Of a stretch of 44,303 nt of DNA, positions 1 through 8,362 are shown piece after piece. A model generated the notes under the pieces. The model did no database searches and was not told where the DNA came from. It saw only the letters and a list, made by a program, of their open reading frames with translations. Position numbers and translations under genes: made by a program. Every line of letters begins with the position of its first letter. The first letter of the stretch is position 1. Where the stretch lies: the NCBI GenBank assembly GCA_937928775.1, contig CALFVI010000046.1, positions 1 to 44,303 on the forward strand, in the 5' to 3' direction. The DNA is from an uncultured Elioraea sp. GTDB taxonomy: Bacteria > Pseudomonadota > Alphaproteobacteria > Acetobacterales > Acetobacteraceae.

Positions 1-609
1 AGCGTCAGCGCGGGATCTTGGAGAGCATGTATGCGATGTCATGTTTCTCATCTGGTCGAAGATTCGCGTGCGCGCCGCCGCCGGGGTGACACAGTTGATC
101 GCGATGGCAAGCGCGGCATGGTCTTTGCCGAGCGACTCGGCAAGCGCGATCAAACCGGCCTTCGAGGCGGAATAGGCGGCGGCGTTGGGGGTGCCCTCCT
201 TGCCGGCGATCGAGGCGATGAGCACGCCACGGCCGTCATTCTGCTTCACCAACGCGGGCAGTCGACTATTGCAGCAACGAAATGTGCCGTTCAGCTTGAC
301 ATCGAGGATCCGCCGCCACTCCGCGACCGGATCGTCGATCACCGTCGCATTCATGCCTGCGAGGCGCGCACTGGCGACGAGCGCGTCGATCAAGCCGATG
401 GCGTCGAGAGTGCCGCGGGCTGCCGCCTGTACCGCGTCGGAATCGGTCGCGTCGCCAGCGAAGGACCGCACGCCATCGCTGAGTTCGACAGCCGAGCATT
501 CGGCGAGCGGGCCGTCGACGTCCCAGATGGCCACCTTCGCTCCGGAGGCGACGAGGCGGCGGGCGACGGCGAAGCCGATGCCCTGCGCCCCGCCAGTGAC
601 CACCGCACA
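1..609 (-). pseudogene. SDR-family oxidoreductase remnant
   Basis: Reading the minus strand from about 609 gives a short-chain dehydrogenase: the cofactor loop TGGAQGIG is at the N-terminus and the SIAGKEG / YSASK active-site block (Ser, Tyr, Lys) lies near 170-215. The usual NNAG motif is degraded (VASARLAG). The reading frame lacks a proper ATG: the only upstream in-frame codon run begins after a TGA at about 617, while a GTG/ATG pair sits in another frame. Near position 45-50 the frame shifts, because the expected tail (an IAYMLSKIPR-like stretch) continues in a neighbouring frame and then meets a TGA at the window edge. I infer a decayed gene; the 3' end may lie outside the window. Substrate is unknown. 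Confidence 0.75.
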
Positions 610-664
610 TGTCGTACCGGTTCACCCGCCTTCTCCCCCCTTGTTCCCTGAGCAACCCAGCGGC

Positions 665-1267
665 TCAGCCGAGCGCGGCGATCACCGCGTCGACCGTCGT
701 CAGCATCAACATGTTCTGCAGCGCGCAGTCCATCGAGGCGCGGTGCCAGTCTGCGTCCATGGTCGAGCACCCGTTCTCGGGCACCGCCATCACGTCGCCC
801 TTGTCGGCCCCAATCGCGCCGTGTGCGCGATCGACATGGTGCTCCAGGCGCCGGCGACGATCACGACGTTGCGCGCTTCCGCCTTCAGGATGGTCTCTAG
901 GCTCGTGCCTTCCCAGCCCGACATGCGCATCTTCTCGACGATGTGGTCGCCCGGCCGCGGCGCGAGCCCTGGCACGGGTGCCGCACCCAAGGTGCCGCGC
1001 ACGAGGGCTCTCGCCTCGACCACGCCTTCAGACAGCGGCGCGTTCAGGGGTTGGGCCGCGCGCGCCTTCCGTCACGACGAACCGGACGTGGATCACCGGC
1101 ACGCCAAGCGTGCGGCAGCGATTGGCAAGACGCGTGATGTTGCGGATCGCGTTTCGCTCTGAGCCATGCTGGCGTGATCCCGTATCAGCGAAGGCGCCGC
1201 CCGCCATCACCATATCCTACTGCATGTGCGGCATGATCAGCCCGCAATGTCGCGCACCCAGCCTCAT
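665..1267 (-). pseudogene. Isochorismatase-like cysteine hydrolase remnant
   Basis: Three frames must be joined to read the protein. The first part (from 1267) contains GLIMPHMQ, then a TAG at 1217-1219, then DMVMAGGAFADTG, matching the N-terminal DMQNDF region of the family, with the catalytic Asp replaced by His and a stop inside the motif. The next part gives GVPVIHVRFVV. A second frame (1023-790) holds EKMRMSGWEGTSLETILKA and the stretch before the nucleophile, where the expected Cys is absent (VAGAWSTMSI). A third frame carries VPENGCSTMDADWHRASM to the stop at 665. Loss of catalytic residues plus frameshifts make it non-functional. Neighbouring remnants suggest it belonged to a catabolic cluster. 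Confidence 0.75.
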
Positions 1268-1556
1268 CGCACTTCATGCCGTCCAGCACACCGGGGTCGA
1301 GGCTCTCCTGGGTGGCGGAGGGGAAGAGGCGGCCGCGCTGCAGAGAGCGGTCTTCGGCGACATTTAAGGTGCGGATGTTCGCCTTGTTCGACGGCCGCAT
1401 CACCTCGTACACCCCCGCTTCCGTTCAGCGTCGCCGCATCTTGGCCGGCATGTCGGAGAAGTAGAGCGCCTGCGCCTCCGAGTGCCAGACGGGACCATTG
1501 GCGAAGGTGCAGCCGCTGACGATCTGCCGCCCTGAGGCATGCGCGTCGATCAGGCG
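1255..1556 (-). pseudogene. SMP-30/gluconolactonase fragment
   Basis: The minus strand reads GCTFANGPVWHSEAQALYF then FSDMPAKMRRR, a stop (TGA), and EVMRPSNKANIRTL, all typical of the N-terminus of the SMP-30/gluconolactonase/LRE beta-propeller family. It then jumps to VAEDRSLQ and LDGMKCDEAG, which belong near the C-terminus, so most of the propeller is deleted. The DGMKCDEAG end runs directly into the start of the isochorismatase remnant, marking another deletion junction. No function can remain. The family hydrolyses sugar or aromatic lactones. Confidence 0.6.
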
Positions 1557-1569
1557 GCGGCACGTCAGA

Positions 1570-2165
1570 TCGAGGGCCGTATGCGCCAGCGGGTCCCCTT
1601 CTCATGCTGGGAACCCGGCGTGGCGGTGCACGCTGAGGCTCACTGGGCGAGGCACCGCGCACTTGACCCGGCCGACTTCTTGGCCACGATCCACCTTGTC
1701 GTGCACGGGAAGCAGGAAGGCCTATGCGTTGAGCAGCCTATTGATCGCTCCCTTCTCGGCCCGCTTCAACCGCGCCTGATTGCCCGTCACTTGCACCTCT
1801 TCGCTTCCAGCACCACGCCGGGAGTGAGCCCGATCGGGTCGGACAGTGTGAGATCCTCAAGGCGGAGCGGTTGCGGTGTGTGCAGGCGCTCGATCCAGTG
1901 GATGCTGTCGGGCTTCGGGTACTGGAGGTTCCGCAGTGCGCCAACGTAACGTTTCCACTCACGCTGTGTCACCACCACCGTCCTCGTCTACGGGAGCTGG
2001 TCGTCCTTGCCGGCGTGTTCGATGCGCAGGTGTGGATCAACGATGTCGCACACGGCGGGCGGCTTCAGCCCGTACTTGGCGAGCTGGCGTTCGATCATGT
2101 TCTCGTGGACCTGCAGCCCCCGCATCCCCACCGTTTTCAGGATCGCAGTGTCGCGATGGTCGGTG
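1570..2165 (-). pseudogene. Unidentified coding remnant
   Basis: Two minus-strand segments look like real protein sequence: 2165-1988 (LKTVGMRGLQVHENMIERQL, then PPAVCDIVDPHLRIEH) and 1978-1790 (REWKRYVGALRNLQYPKPDS, then LTLSDPIGLTPGVVLEAK). They are separated by a TAG and followed by another shifted segment towards 1570. I do not recognise the family. The segments lie between an amidohydrolase and a gluconolactonase remnant on the same strand, so they are probably part of the same decayed operon. They could be one gene with an in-frame stop or two fragments. Confidence 0.4.
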
Positions 2166-2585
2166 CCCACCAGGACGCAGCGAAGCGATCTTGCGGCTTG
2201 TCTTGCCAGTGGACGTGTTGGCGGATCCCCCGCAGACGCGCAAACCGCAGGAGACGCTCGAGGACGGGGCGGAGTCCGGCGTCGTCACGTCGGCGAAGCC
2301 AACGATTGCCTGCGGCCAGCCCGTTTCCTCCGCGACCGATGACACCCAGGCGACCTCGTCTTCGGCCCGCTCGCGCGGCCAGTCGGCCTGAACATAGATC
2401 GCGGCCGAGACGACTTTGCCCGCGATGTCGTCCAGATACTCGGCGATCGAGTCGTCGCGCCGGATCGGCTCGCAGGGGCCGAAGATGCGCGGCTGCATCG
2501 GTCCCGTCAGCCACGGCAGGTCGGCCATCCGCCAGATGTGGAAATGCGCATCGACGAGGCTCGTCGCCGGCCGCGTGCTCCGGTC
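2140..2585 (-). pseudogene. TIM-barrel amidohydrolase remnant (COG3618-like)
   Basis: The minus strand from about 2585 reads LVDAHFHIWRMADLPWLTG, the metal-binding HxH start of the amidohydrolase-2 family that includes 2-pyrone-4,6-dicarboxylate lactonase. It continues with SIAEYLDDIAGKVVSAAIYV and VGFADVTTPDSAP, then shifts frame near 2270 to LERLLRFARLRGIRQHVHW. After RFAAS the homology ends and an unrelated segment begins, so the C-terminal half is gone. It sits directly downstream of a CoxE fragment, with the junction near 2590. Lactonase or hydrolase activity is inferred only for the ancestor. Confidence 0.65.
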
Positions 2586-2599
2586 GCATCGACTGCGGC

Positions 2600-2885
2600 G
2601 GCGCGTGACGCCGCGGAACTTCCGTCGCAGGATCGGTCGGGCAGCGGAAGGATGGCCCGGAGCGCTCCGGTCTCCGGGCGGTAGGCGGGATCCTGGGCGA
2701 GCGGTGAGAGCCAGACGATGCGCGAGGCGAGGCCGCGCAGCGGCGTCATGGCGGAGACGAGCGCCTCGGGGCCTCAGCGCTTGAGCCCATCGGAGACGAT
2801 GGCGACGCGTGCACCGCGCGAAGCGGACGAAGCGCGGCACGGAGGGGAACACGGCGAGCGCTTCTCCCAGTCGCGTCCCGCCATC
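2600..2885 (-). pseudogene. CoxE-type VWA domain fragment
   Basis: The minus strand reads GTRLGEALAVFP in one frame, then ARVAIVSDGLKR, an in-frame TGA where a Trp is expected, and GPEALVSAMTPLRGLASRIV followed by WLSPLAQDPAYRPETGALRA in the next frame. This is the C-terminal part of the von Willebrand A-like protein encoded with CO-dehydrogenase-type molybdoenzymes (CoxE family). A frameshift near 2815 and the stop break it, and the N-terminus is missing. No other molybdenum hydroxylase genes are seen here, so it is probably a leftover from a larger deleted cluster. Confidence 0.6.
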
Positions 2886-2929
2886 CCGGTCGGCTGCTTC
2901 TCCTCAGTCGCGCACAGTTCGGCGTGTCG

Positions 2930-3704
2930 CGCCCGGGCATTCCGAGGCCGCGGAACGTCTCGAGCGGCGGTCCCAGCGTCTGGTCCACGTCATCAATCCG
3001 CCGCACCGTGCGATTGCAAATGGCACCGTCAGCGCGCTGCGTCATCTCGGACACGAGGACGGGTCCGATCGCTTGGCGGCTCTCATCAAGACGGATGGCG
3101 CCGAGCGGCACCGAGAAGCGGCACACGATGTCGCCGCCGGCGCGGCAGAAATCGATCGCGAAGCCCGTGAGGTAGGTGTGGCCGGACGAACAGTCGGCGC
3201 CGACGGTCGCGATGCGCCGCCTGCCCTTGCTGCACTCGACGTATTCGCGAGGCCCCGCACCTCACTTCAGCCCGGGCGTGTGGAAACGGAAGACGTTCGG
3301 CGCAGGATCCATCCAGGCCGCCTCCAGCGCTCCGGAGGAGCCGCTGATGAAGGTCTTGTGCGGTTGGGTCTCGGCGTAGTCGCGGATCGCGATGCCCTCG
3401 GACCCGGACAGCGGCCCATGACGAAATCCGCGCGATCCCGCTCGATCAGCTCGCGTGCCTGGCGCACGGCGACGTCTGGACAGGCGTCGATGGGCCAAAC
3501 CACGGTTTCGATCCGCCGTCCGGCGATCTGTTTGTTGACACCGCACAACGCCATCTCGATGCCGCGGATGGCGTCGCGTCCGCCTTCCGCGAAGGCTCCT
3601 TCCAGTTCGACCGGGATGCCGATGGGGATCGGGTCCTGCGCGACGGCGACGGTCGGCAGACCGAGTGCACGCGCAGTGACCCCCGCAAGGAACGCCCTTC
3701 TCAT
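2930..3704 (-). pseudogene. LivK-type ABC substrate-binding protein remnant
   Basis: Starting at ATG 3704 the product has a signal-like start (MRRAFLAGV) followed by PIPIGIPVELEGAFAEGGRD and GIEMALCGVNKQIAGRRIE, the N-terminus of branched-chain amino-acid/amide binding proteins. The frame shifts near 3420; the next frame gives FVMGPLSGSEGIAIRDYAET and ALEAAWMDPAPNVFRFHTPG, then a stop, then IATVGADCSSGHTYLTGFAI and IVCRFSVPLGA. The C-terminal third cannot be followed beyond about 2930. It is broken by at least two lesions. No permease or ATPase genes of the transporter are present, so the whole uptake system has been lost here. Confidence 0.75.
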
Positions 3705-3867
3705 CCGTCTCTCCCGAAGTTTGTTTCCATGCCGGCGCATTGTTCGCCCTCGCCGCCCGGTTCCCTCGTCACCGCTGTGCGAAACGCAGCCGTCCCGTTC
3801 GATCGCCTGTCAGAGGCTGCCTGCGTCGGTCGACGGCCGCGGCAGCGACCCTCGTGTCTGCGAAGGC

Positions 3868-4600
3868 TCAGCCGCAGCCGAGGCAGGCGCAGAGATAGGC
3901 GGCCATAACCTGATCGAGTGCGGGCAGGATGGCGGCGAAGGCGTCGGGCCGGGCGAGCAGCTGGTCGAGCAGGTCGTTGCTGCCCGCAGCGGCGAGGCGT
4001 GCCTAACGACGGGCCATGGTCGTCGCCTCCTCGGCGAGCAGGCTGATGCGAAGCCCCGATCGCGCGATGATCTGGAAGCCCTCGAGCATCGCCCCTGTCG
4101 AGGGTGCCGGTAGATCGCCGAAGGTGTTGCCTATGAAGCACTTGAAGGCGGTGGCTCCGGCCGCGATCAGGCCCTCGAGCGCGTCGAGATTGTCCTCGGC
4201 GGTGAAGCCGTAAAGGCCGAAATCGACCGAAGACGTGGCGGCAAGCGCGCGCTTCGCGACGAGCTCCACCGCACTTTGGGTGGGGGGTGGTGTTCGACAT
4301 CTCGAACACCGTCGTCACGTCGCCCATCGCCGCCGCGGCGGAACCGCTCGCCCAGTCCTCCTTGTGCGTGTAGCCCGATTCGCGGAAGTGCACATGGACG
4401 TCGATTGCGCCCGGCAGCACGAGCAGCCCGCGCGCATCGAGGTGTGCGCGCGCGGGCGGCATCGCCTCCGGCGCACCGACCGCGACGATCCGCTCGCCCG
4501 CGATCGCGACGTCGGCCGCGACCGACGCCTCGCCGCTCACCACCGTGCCGCCGCTGATCACGAGATCGGCGAGGAAGGGCGTCGGCCCCATTGCGTGCAT
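3868..4600 (-). pseudogene. Dihydroorotase/allantoinase-like amidohydrolase remnant
   Basis: From ATG 4600 the minus strand encodes [20 protein letters not shown] and [20 protein letters not shown], the HxH metal site of cyclic amidohydrolases (dihydroorotase, allantoinase, hydantoinase). Near 4275 the frame shifts; the second frame carries [20 protein letters not shown], including the Lys that is carboxylated in active members, and [24 protein letters not shown] interrupts the gene near 4001 at a position where Gln is expected, after which about 44 residues continue to a stop at 3868. The C-terminal metal ligands are missing. An intact relative lies at 23.3-24.7 kb. Confidence 0.8.
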
Positions 4601-4611
4601 GGATCGTTCCC

Positions 4612-5502
4612 CTAGAGCATCGCCCAGCCGCCATCAACGGGCAGGTCGACGCCGGTGATCTGCCGCGCCGCGCGCTCGGAGGCGAGGAAGAGGCAGGCCT
4701 GGGCGACATCCTCGGCGGTGGAGATGCGCCGCAGCGCGTAGTCCTCGGCATGACGCTGGGCCGCCTCCTCCTCTGCGATGCCGAGCCTGGCCGCCAACTC
4801 CCAACACACCTTCTCTTGGAAGCGCGGGACGTCGACCATGCCGGGAGCCACGGTGTTCACCGCGATCCCGTGCGGGCCGGACTCGAGCGCGAAGGATTTG
4901 ACGGTACCGCGCAGCTCCCACTTGCAGGCCGAGTAGACGAGCCGCCCGGCGCAGCCGCTTATCCCGAAGGTTCTGCCGACCGCGACGATCAGGCGCGACC
5001 CCTGTCGCACCATCGCGGACGCGACCGCAAGGATCGCGTTGAACACCCCGCGCAAGGTGAGGTCAACGATCTGGTCGAACTCCTCCTCGGTCGTCTCTAG
5101 ACCCGACTTGCCGATCGGGCCCGTGCCTTCCACGACGGCGACGAGGATGTCGATGCGGCCGAAACGGGCCAGCGCCGCGTCAGCCGCTGTGCGGCAGGCC
5201 GCACCGTCGGTCACGTCTGGCACGTTGCCGCCGGAGACGATCGCCTCTGTGCCACGGGCAGCGAGATTCGCGGCGAGCGGTTCGATGGCGGAAAGATCGC
5301 ATCCCCACAGCGCGAGCCGGCAGCCTTTGGCGGCGCAGCCGCGCATGCTCGTCTCGCCCATGCCCTTGGGCGGTCCGGTGATGGCGCAGACCTTGCCGAC
5401 GTTGATCAGCGGTGCGCGCCGCGCGACGGCGGCGACCGCGGCGTCCGGTTCGGCCAGCATGGCGGCGAGCCCGCGATTGATGGCGGGCAGAAGGCCGCGC
5501 AC
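4612..5502 (-). pseudogene. Chimeric open frame: binding-protein tail fused to a degenerate SDR
   Basis: This 296-codon frame is uninterrupted but is a join of two genes. Residues 1-34 (GLLPAINRGLAAMLAEPDAA) match the C-terminal part of NMT1-type binding proteins, whose earlier part lies just upstream in another frame. From residue 37 it is an SDR: TGPPKGMG cofactor loop, YSACK with the Tyr and Lys, and a normal C-terminus ending in [12 protein letters not shown]. However, the NNAG motif reads VAVVEG and the catalytic Ser region (normally VSS) reads VGR. I therefore infer an inactive relic rather than a working fusion enzyme. An alternative is a recent fusion that is still expressed. Confidence 0.65.
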
Positions 5503-5905
5503 CGGCTGGGGATGTCGCGCGCGAGGCTGCGGGAGACGACGATGCCGGTGGAATTCAGGTCCGTTCCGTACTCGCCGTTGGCGATGAAGCGGCGGGCCTG
5601 GTCGGCGTCTGTGCTGATCAGCTGGGCCGAGAAGCGGATGCGGGAGATGAAGCCGAACCCCACGTCATAGGTGCCCGTGGCCACCTTGCTCACTGCCGGC
5701 GCCGAGCCCTCGCCCTCGTCGATCGCGACCTCGAACGTCTCTTTGCGCCAGAAGCCCAGGTCCTCAGCAAAGGAAAACGGCCCTGCGGGCCCTGGTAGCG
5801 CCGGTTGAGGAGGAACTTTAGCGGCGTCTGCGCCTGGGCGATCGCGAGTGCGGCGAACGGGGCTGCGAGTGCAGTGGCAAGGAACGAGCGGCGGTTCGTG
5901 TGCCA
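5401..5905 (-). pseudogene. NMT1/THI5-type ABC substrate-binding protein remnant
   Basis: The minus strand from about 5905 reads NRRSFLATALAAPFAALAIA, a twin-Arg-like secretion signal without a visible start codon, then TPLKFLLNRRYQGPQG. A frameshift near 5780 leads to FAEDLGFWRKETFEVAIDEG and VSKVATGTYDVGFGF, typical of the family that binds pyrimidine precursors, sulfonates or similar ligands. The middle is deleted; the text resumes with GEYGTDLNSTGIVVSRSLAR, shifts frame near 5505 and ends in the segment fused to the SDR frame. The gene is clearly dead. Its overlap with the chimeric frame reflects the shared C-terminal piece. Confidence 0.75.
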
Positions 5906-6103
5906 CCTTTTGTGACGGCCGAGTTGGCATCGAACGAGGTGCCGTGTGGTTTGGCGACGGTGTCGTTTCGGGAGCAGAGGATCGCATTCGGGAAAAATGC
6001 GTGCCCCCTGAGCCTATGGTGGGCGCGCCTGTGCGCGCCGTCGATGCGTGTGCCTAAACTCGTGCGGGGGTTCGGATGCGGGGCGCGGTTTCGAAACGAA
6101 TGC

Positions 6104-6130
6104 GGCCGCGCCGGGCGCGCCGGCGCGGCC
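6104..6130 (-). terminator. GC-rich hairpin downstream of the aapJ-like gene
   Basis: A perfect 11-bp inverted repeat (GGCCGCGCCGG and its complement) flanks a 5-nt loop. It lies 26 bp beyond the stop of the aapJ-like gene on the minus strand. There is no T tract, so it may stabilise the 3' end or work with Rho. It also marks the border between intact genes and the pseudogene region. Confidence 0.55.
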
Positions 6131-6156
6131 GTGTACCTACGCGCATGACCGACTGA

Positions 6157-7176
6157 TCAGCGGAACGGCGGCGAGTACATCAGCCCGCCCTTGGTCCAGA
6201 GCTCGTTGATGCCGCGCTGGATTCCCAACGGCTTGACGTTGCGCTCGAAGCTCTCACCGTAGTTCCCGACTTGCTTGATAATGTTGTAGGCCCAGCGATT
6301 GTCGACCCCGAGCATTTGGCCGAAGCCGCCCGTCGCACCGACGAAGCGCTGAATGGCGGGGTTGGTGCTGTTCAGGTGCTGGTCGATGTTGGCCGAGGTG
6401 AGGCCGAGCTCCTCGGCCTCGATCATGGCGAAGTGGGCCCAGCGCACGAGATCGGCCCAACGGTTGTCGCCATGGCGGACGACGGGGCCGAGCGGCTCCT
6501 TCGAGATCACCTCGGGCAGGATCACGTATTCCTCTGCGCGCGGGCCTTGTGAAGCGCGCACCGAGGCGAGCCCCGAGACGTCCGTGGTTAGTGCGTCGCA
6601 GCGGCCGGCGAAGAAGGCGGCGTTCACCTCCTCTAGCCTTTCGATGACCACGGGCGTGAAGCGGAGATTGTTGGCGCGGAACCAGTCTGCGAGATTGAGT
6701 TCGGTGGTGGTGCCGGGCTGCACGCAGACGGTTGCGCCGTCCAGCTCCTTGGCCGATTTCACGCCGAGGGAGCGTTTCACCATGAAGCCCTGACCGTCAT
6801 AGAAGTTGACGCCGACAAAATCGAGCCCGAGCGAGGTGTCGCGCGCGAGAGTCCAGGTCGTGTTGCGCGCGAGCATGTCGACCTCGCCCGACTGAAGCGC
6901 GGTGAAGCGCTGCTGGGCGGTAAGCGGCACGTAGCGCACTTTGGTGGCGTCGCCGAACATGGCGGCCGCGACGGCGCGGCAGAGATCGACATCGAGGCCG
7001 CGCCACACGCCCTGGCTGTCTGGGGCGGCGAAGCCGGCAAGGCCGGTGTTCACGCCGCAGTTCACCACGCCGCGGGCGCGTACTGCATCGAAGGTGCTTT
7101 GCGCCTGGGGCGAGGCGGGGGCGGCGGCGAGGGTAAGGCCGACCGCAGTCGCGGCGGCAAGCAGTGTCCTGCGCAT
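6157..7176 (-). CDS. aapJ: General L-amino-acid ABC transporter substrate-binding protein (AapJ-like)
   Basis: This is a periplasmic solute-binding protein of family 3 (PF00497 type), 339 residues from ATG 7176. I chose this start over an upstream in-frame codon because MRRTLLAAATAVGLTLAAAP begins a clear signal peptide and a GGGAG-like ribosome site precedes it. The mature part shows RGVVNCGVNTGLAGFAAPDS, GVWRGLDVDLCRAVAAAMFG and LQSGEVDMLARNTTWTLARD, the hallmark order of AapJ/BztA proteins that deliver amino acids to an AapQMP permease. No permease or ATPase genes lie next to it in this window; the adjacent region is decayed. It may serve a transporter encoded elsewhere. Specificity is inferred from family only. 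Confidence 0.88.
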   Translation of the reverse strand: MRRTLLAAATAVGLTLAAAPASPQAQSTFDAVRARGVVNCGVNTGLAGFAAPDSQGVWRGLDVDLCRAVAAAMFGDATKVRYVPLTAQQRFTALQSGEVDMLARNTTWTLARDTSLGLDFVGVNFYDGQGFMVKRSLGVKSAKELDGATVCVQPGTTTELNLADWFRANNLRFTPVVIERLEEVNAAFFAGRCDALTTDVSGLASVRASQGPRAEEYVILPEVISKEPLGPVVRHGDNRWADLVRWAHFAMIEAEELGLTSANIDQHLNSTNPAIQRFVGATGGFGQMLGVDNRWAYNIIKQVGNYGESFERNVKPLGIQRGINELWTKGGLMYSPPFR

Positions 7177-7306
7177 GGGCGCGTCTCCCGTTCTTTGCTC
7201 TGACGTCTCCCCGCGACCGGACCGCTGGGAGCCTCTGTCCCTTACGCGCATGCGGGGGGCGCGATCAATGCCCGTCGCCGCTCTGGTTCGGGCTGGCTGC
7301 GGGGTT

Positions 7307-7879
7307 TCAACGAGGAGCGAGGATGGCGGGCACCAGGCGGCGGGAGGCGGCGCGGGCGCAGGTCTCGAACACGCCGAGGTCGCGGAAGGGGTCTTCGGCC
7401 GCGGCAGTGGCGCGCACGAACACGCCCCCGGCAGCCGCGATTCCGCCCTCGAGCATCAGGTTGTCGGAGAGGCCGAAATCCTCGATGTCCATCTGGTCAG
7501 GGTCATCCAGCACGCGAGCAGCATAGTCGCGCGGGTCGTTGGTGTAGGCGTAGAGACCGAGACCCAGGCCGCGCGCGAAGCCGAGTTCGTACACCGTGCC
7601 TGCATCCGCCGAGGCGCCGCGGAAGGGTGTCAAGTTGGCGATGATCGCGACGCAAGAGCGGATCAAAGCCTCATTAGCAGCGGCGATGGCGAAGGCGCGC
7701 TGGCTGCGCTCCTGCGCCGGCGGGCCGGGGGCGTCGAGCAGGGGGCAAACGCCGATCAGGCCGAGCCGGGCGCAGATCGCCTTCTTGCGCGCGAGCACGG
7801 TGTCCGCATCGGGCAGGAACACCTCCGGCCCGGCCAGATAGACTCGCGGTGACTCCACGGCCGGGCGGGGAACGATCAT
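7307..7879 (-). CDS. Nucleoside 2-deoxyribosyltransferase family protein
   Basis: The 190-residue product starts at ATG 7879 (MIVPRPAVESPRVYLAGPEV). YLAGPEVF near residue 14, the EALIRSCVAIIANLTPFRGA block and SADAGTVYELGFARGLG match the nucleoside 2-deoxyribosyltransferase fold, in which a conserved Glu in the GxxxExGxA-like segment is the nucleophile (E in TVYELGFA). Such enzymes exchange or hydrolyse the glycosidic bond of deoxynucleosides in salvage or nucleotide clean-up. The gene starts 8 nt after the stop of the small upstream gene, so the two are probably co-transcribed. Exact substrate cannot be told; some relatives act as 5'-monophosphate hydrolases. Confidence 0.85.
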   Translation of the reverse strand: MIVPRPAVESPRVYLAGPEVFLPDADTVLARKKAICARLGLIGVCPLLDAPGPPAQERSQRAFAIAAANEALIRSCVAIIANLTPFRGASADAGTVYELGFARGLGLGLYAYTNDPRDYAARVLDDPDQMDIEDFGLSDNLMLEGGIAAAGGVFVRATAAAEDPFRDLGVFETCARAASRRLVPAILAPR

Positions 7880-7887
7880 CGCCGCGG

Positions 7888-8256
7888 TCAGTGCAGGCGC
7901 CGCGGGCGGCCCAATCCGCGCTGGCGGATGACCAGAGAGACGCCGTCCTCCGCCGGTTCGATCGCCTTTTCCCCGGTGCGCGGCAGCGGCACGCCGGCGA
8001 GCCGGCACCAGCCGACTAGAACCGCGGTTAGCTCCTCGGCATCGAGCGTGCAGTCGCGATAGAGCCCACCTGAGCGGCGCCAGCGCGCCACCACCACCGC
8101 CTCTTCGCCGGCTTCCTCTTGCGGTGTGGCCATGCGCACGCTTTCCAATTCGGCATCGGGCATTTCCAGCCGGATCAGGTCAGCAACCGTGGCGCGCACG
8201 GCCTCGGCGATCAGATCCGTGCCGAAATCGATCCGTCGGTATTCCCGAAAGCGCAT
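7888..8256 (-). CDS. Conserved-looking hypothetical protein, 122 aa
   Basis: I do not recognise the family. The start at ATG 8256 (MRFREYRRIDFGTDLIAEAV) is preceded by GGGGAG at a good distance; a longer TTG start at 8313 is less likely. The protein is soluble, acidic in the middle (PDAELESVRMATPQEEAGEE) and has a short basic end. It has no signal peptide or membrane segment. It is immediately upstream of the deoxyribosyltransferase-like gene (8-nt gap), which suggests joint expression. It could be a small accessory or regulatory protein. Confidence 0.6.
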   Translation of the reverse strand: MRFREYRRIDFGTDLIAEAVRATVADLIRLEMPDAELESVRMATPQEEAGEEAVVVARWRRSGGLYRDCTLDAEELTAVLVGWCRLAGVPLPRTGEKAIEPAEDGVSLVIRQRGLGRPRRLH

Positions 8257-8362
8257 CCTCAGGCTCCCCAATTCCGGTTCGTGCCGTGTGGTCAGATCGT
8301 TCGGAGACTGCAACCCCGTCCTGCACCGTCAACAATGTGTCAATGCAGCGTTAACCATCAAG

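Noticed and set aside
2809-4113. A 434-codon plus-strand frame in the pseudogene block
   Set aside because: It has no recognisable motifs and is antisense to readable remnants of a binding protein and an amidohydrolase.
1-6103. Sequencing or assembly error as the cause of the broken genes
   Set aside because: Besides frameshifts there are deletions and joins between unrelated genes and lost catalytic residues, and the other 38 kb is clean. Read data would be needed for certainty.
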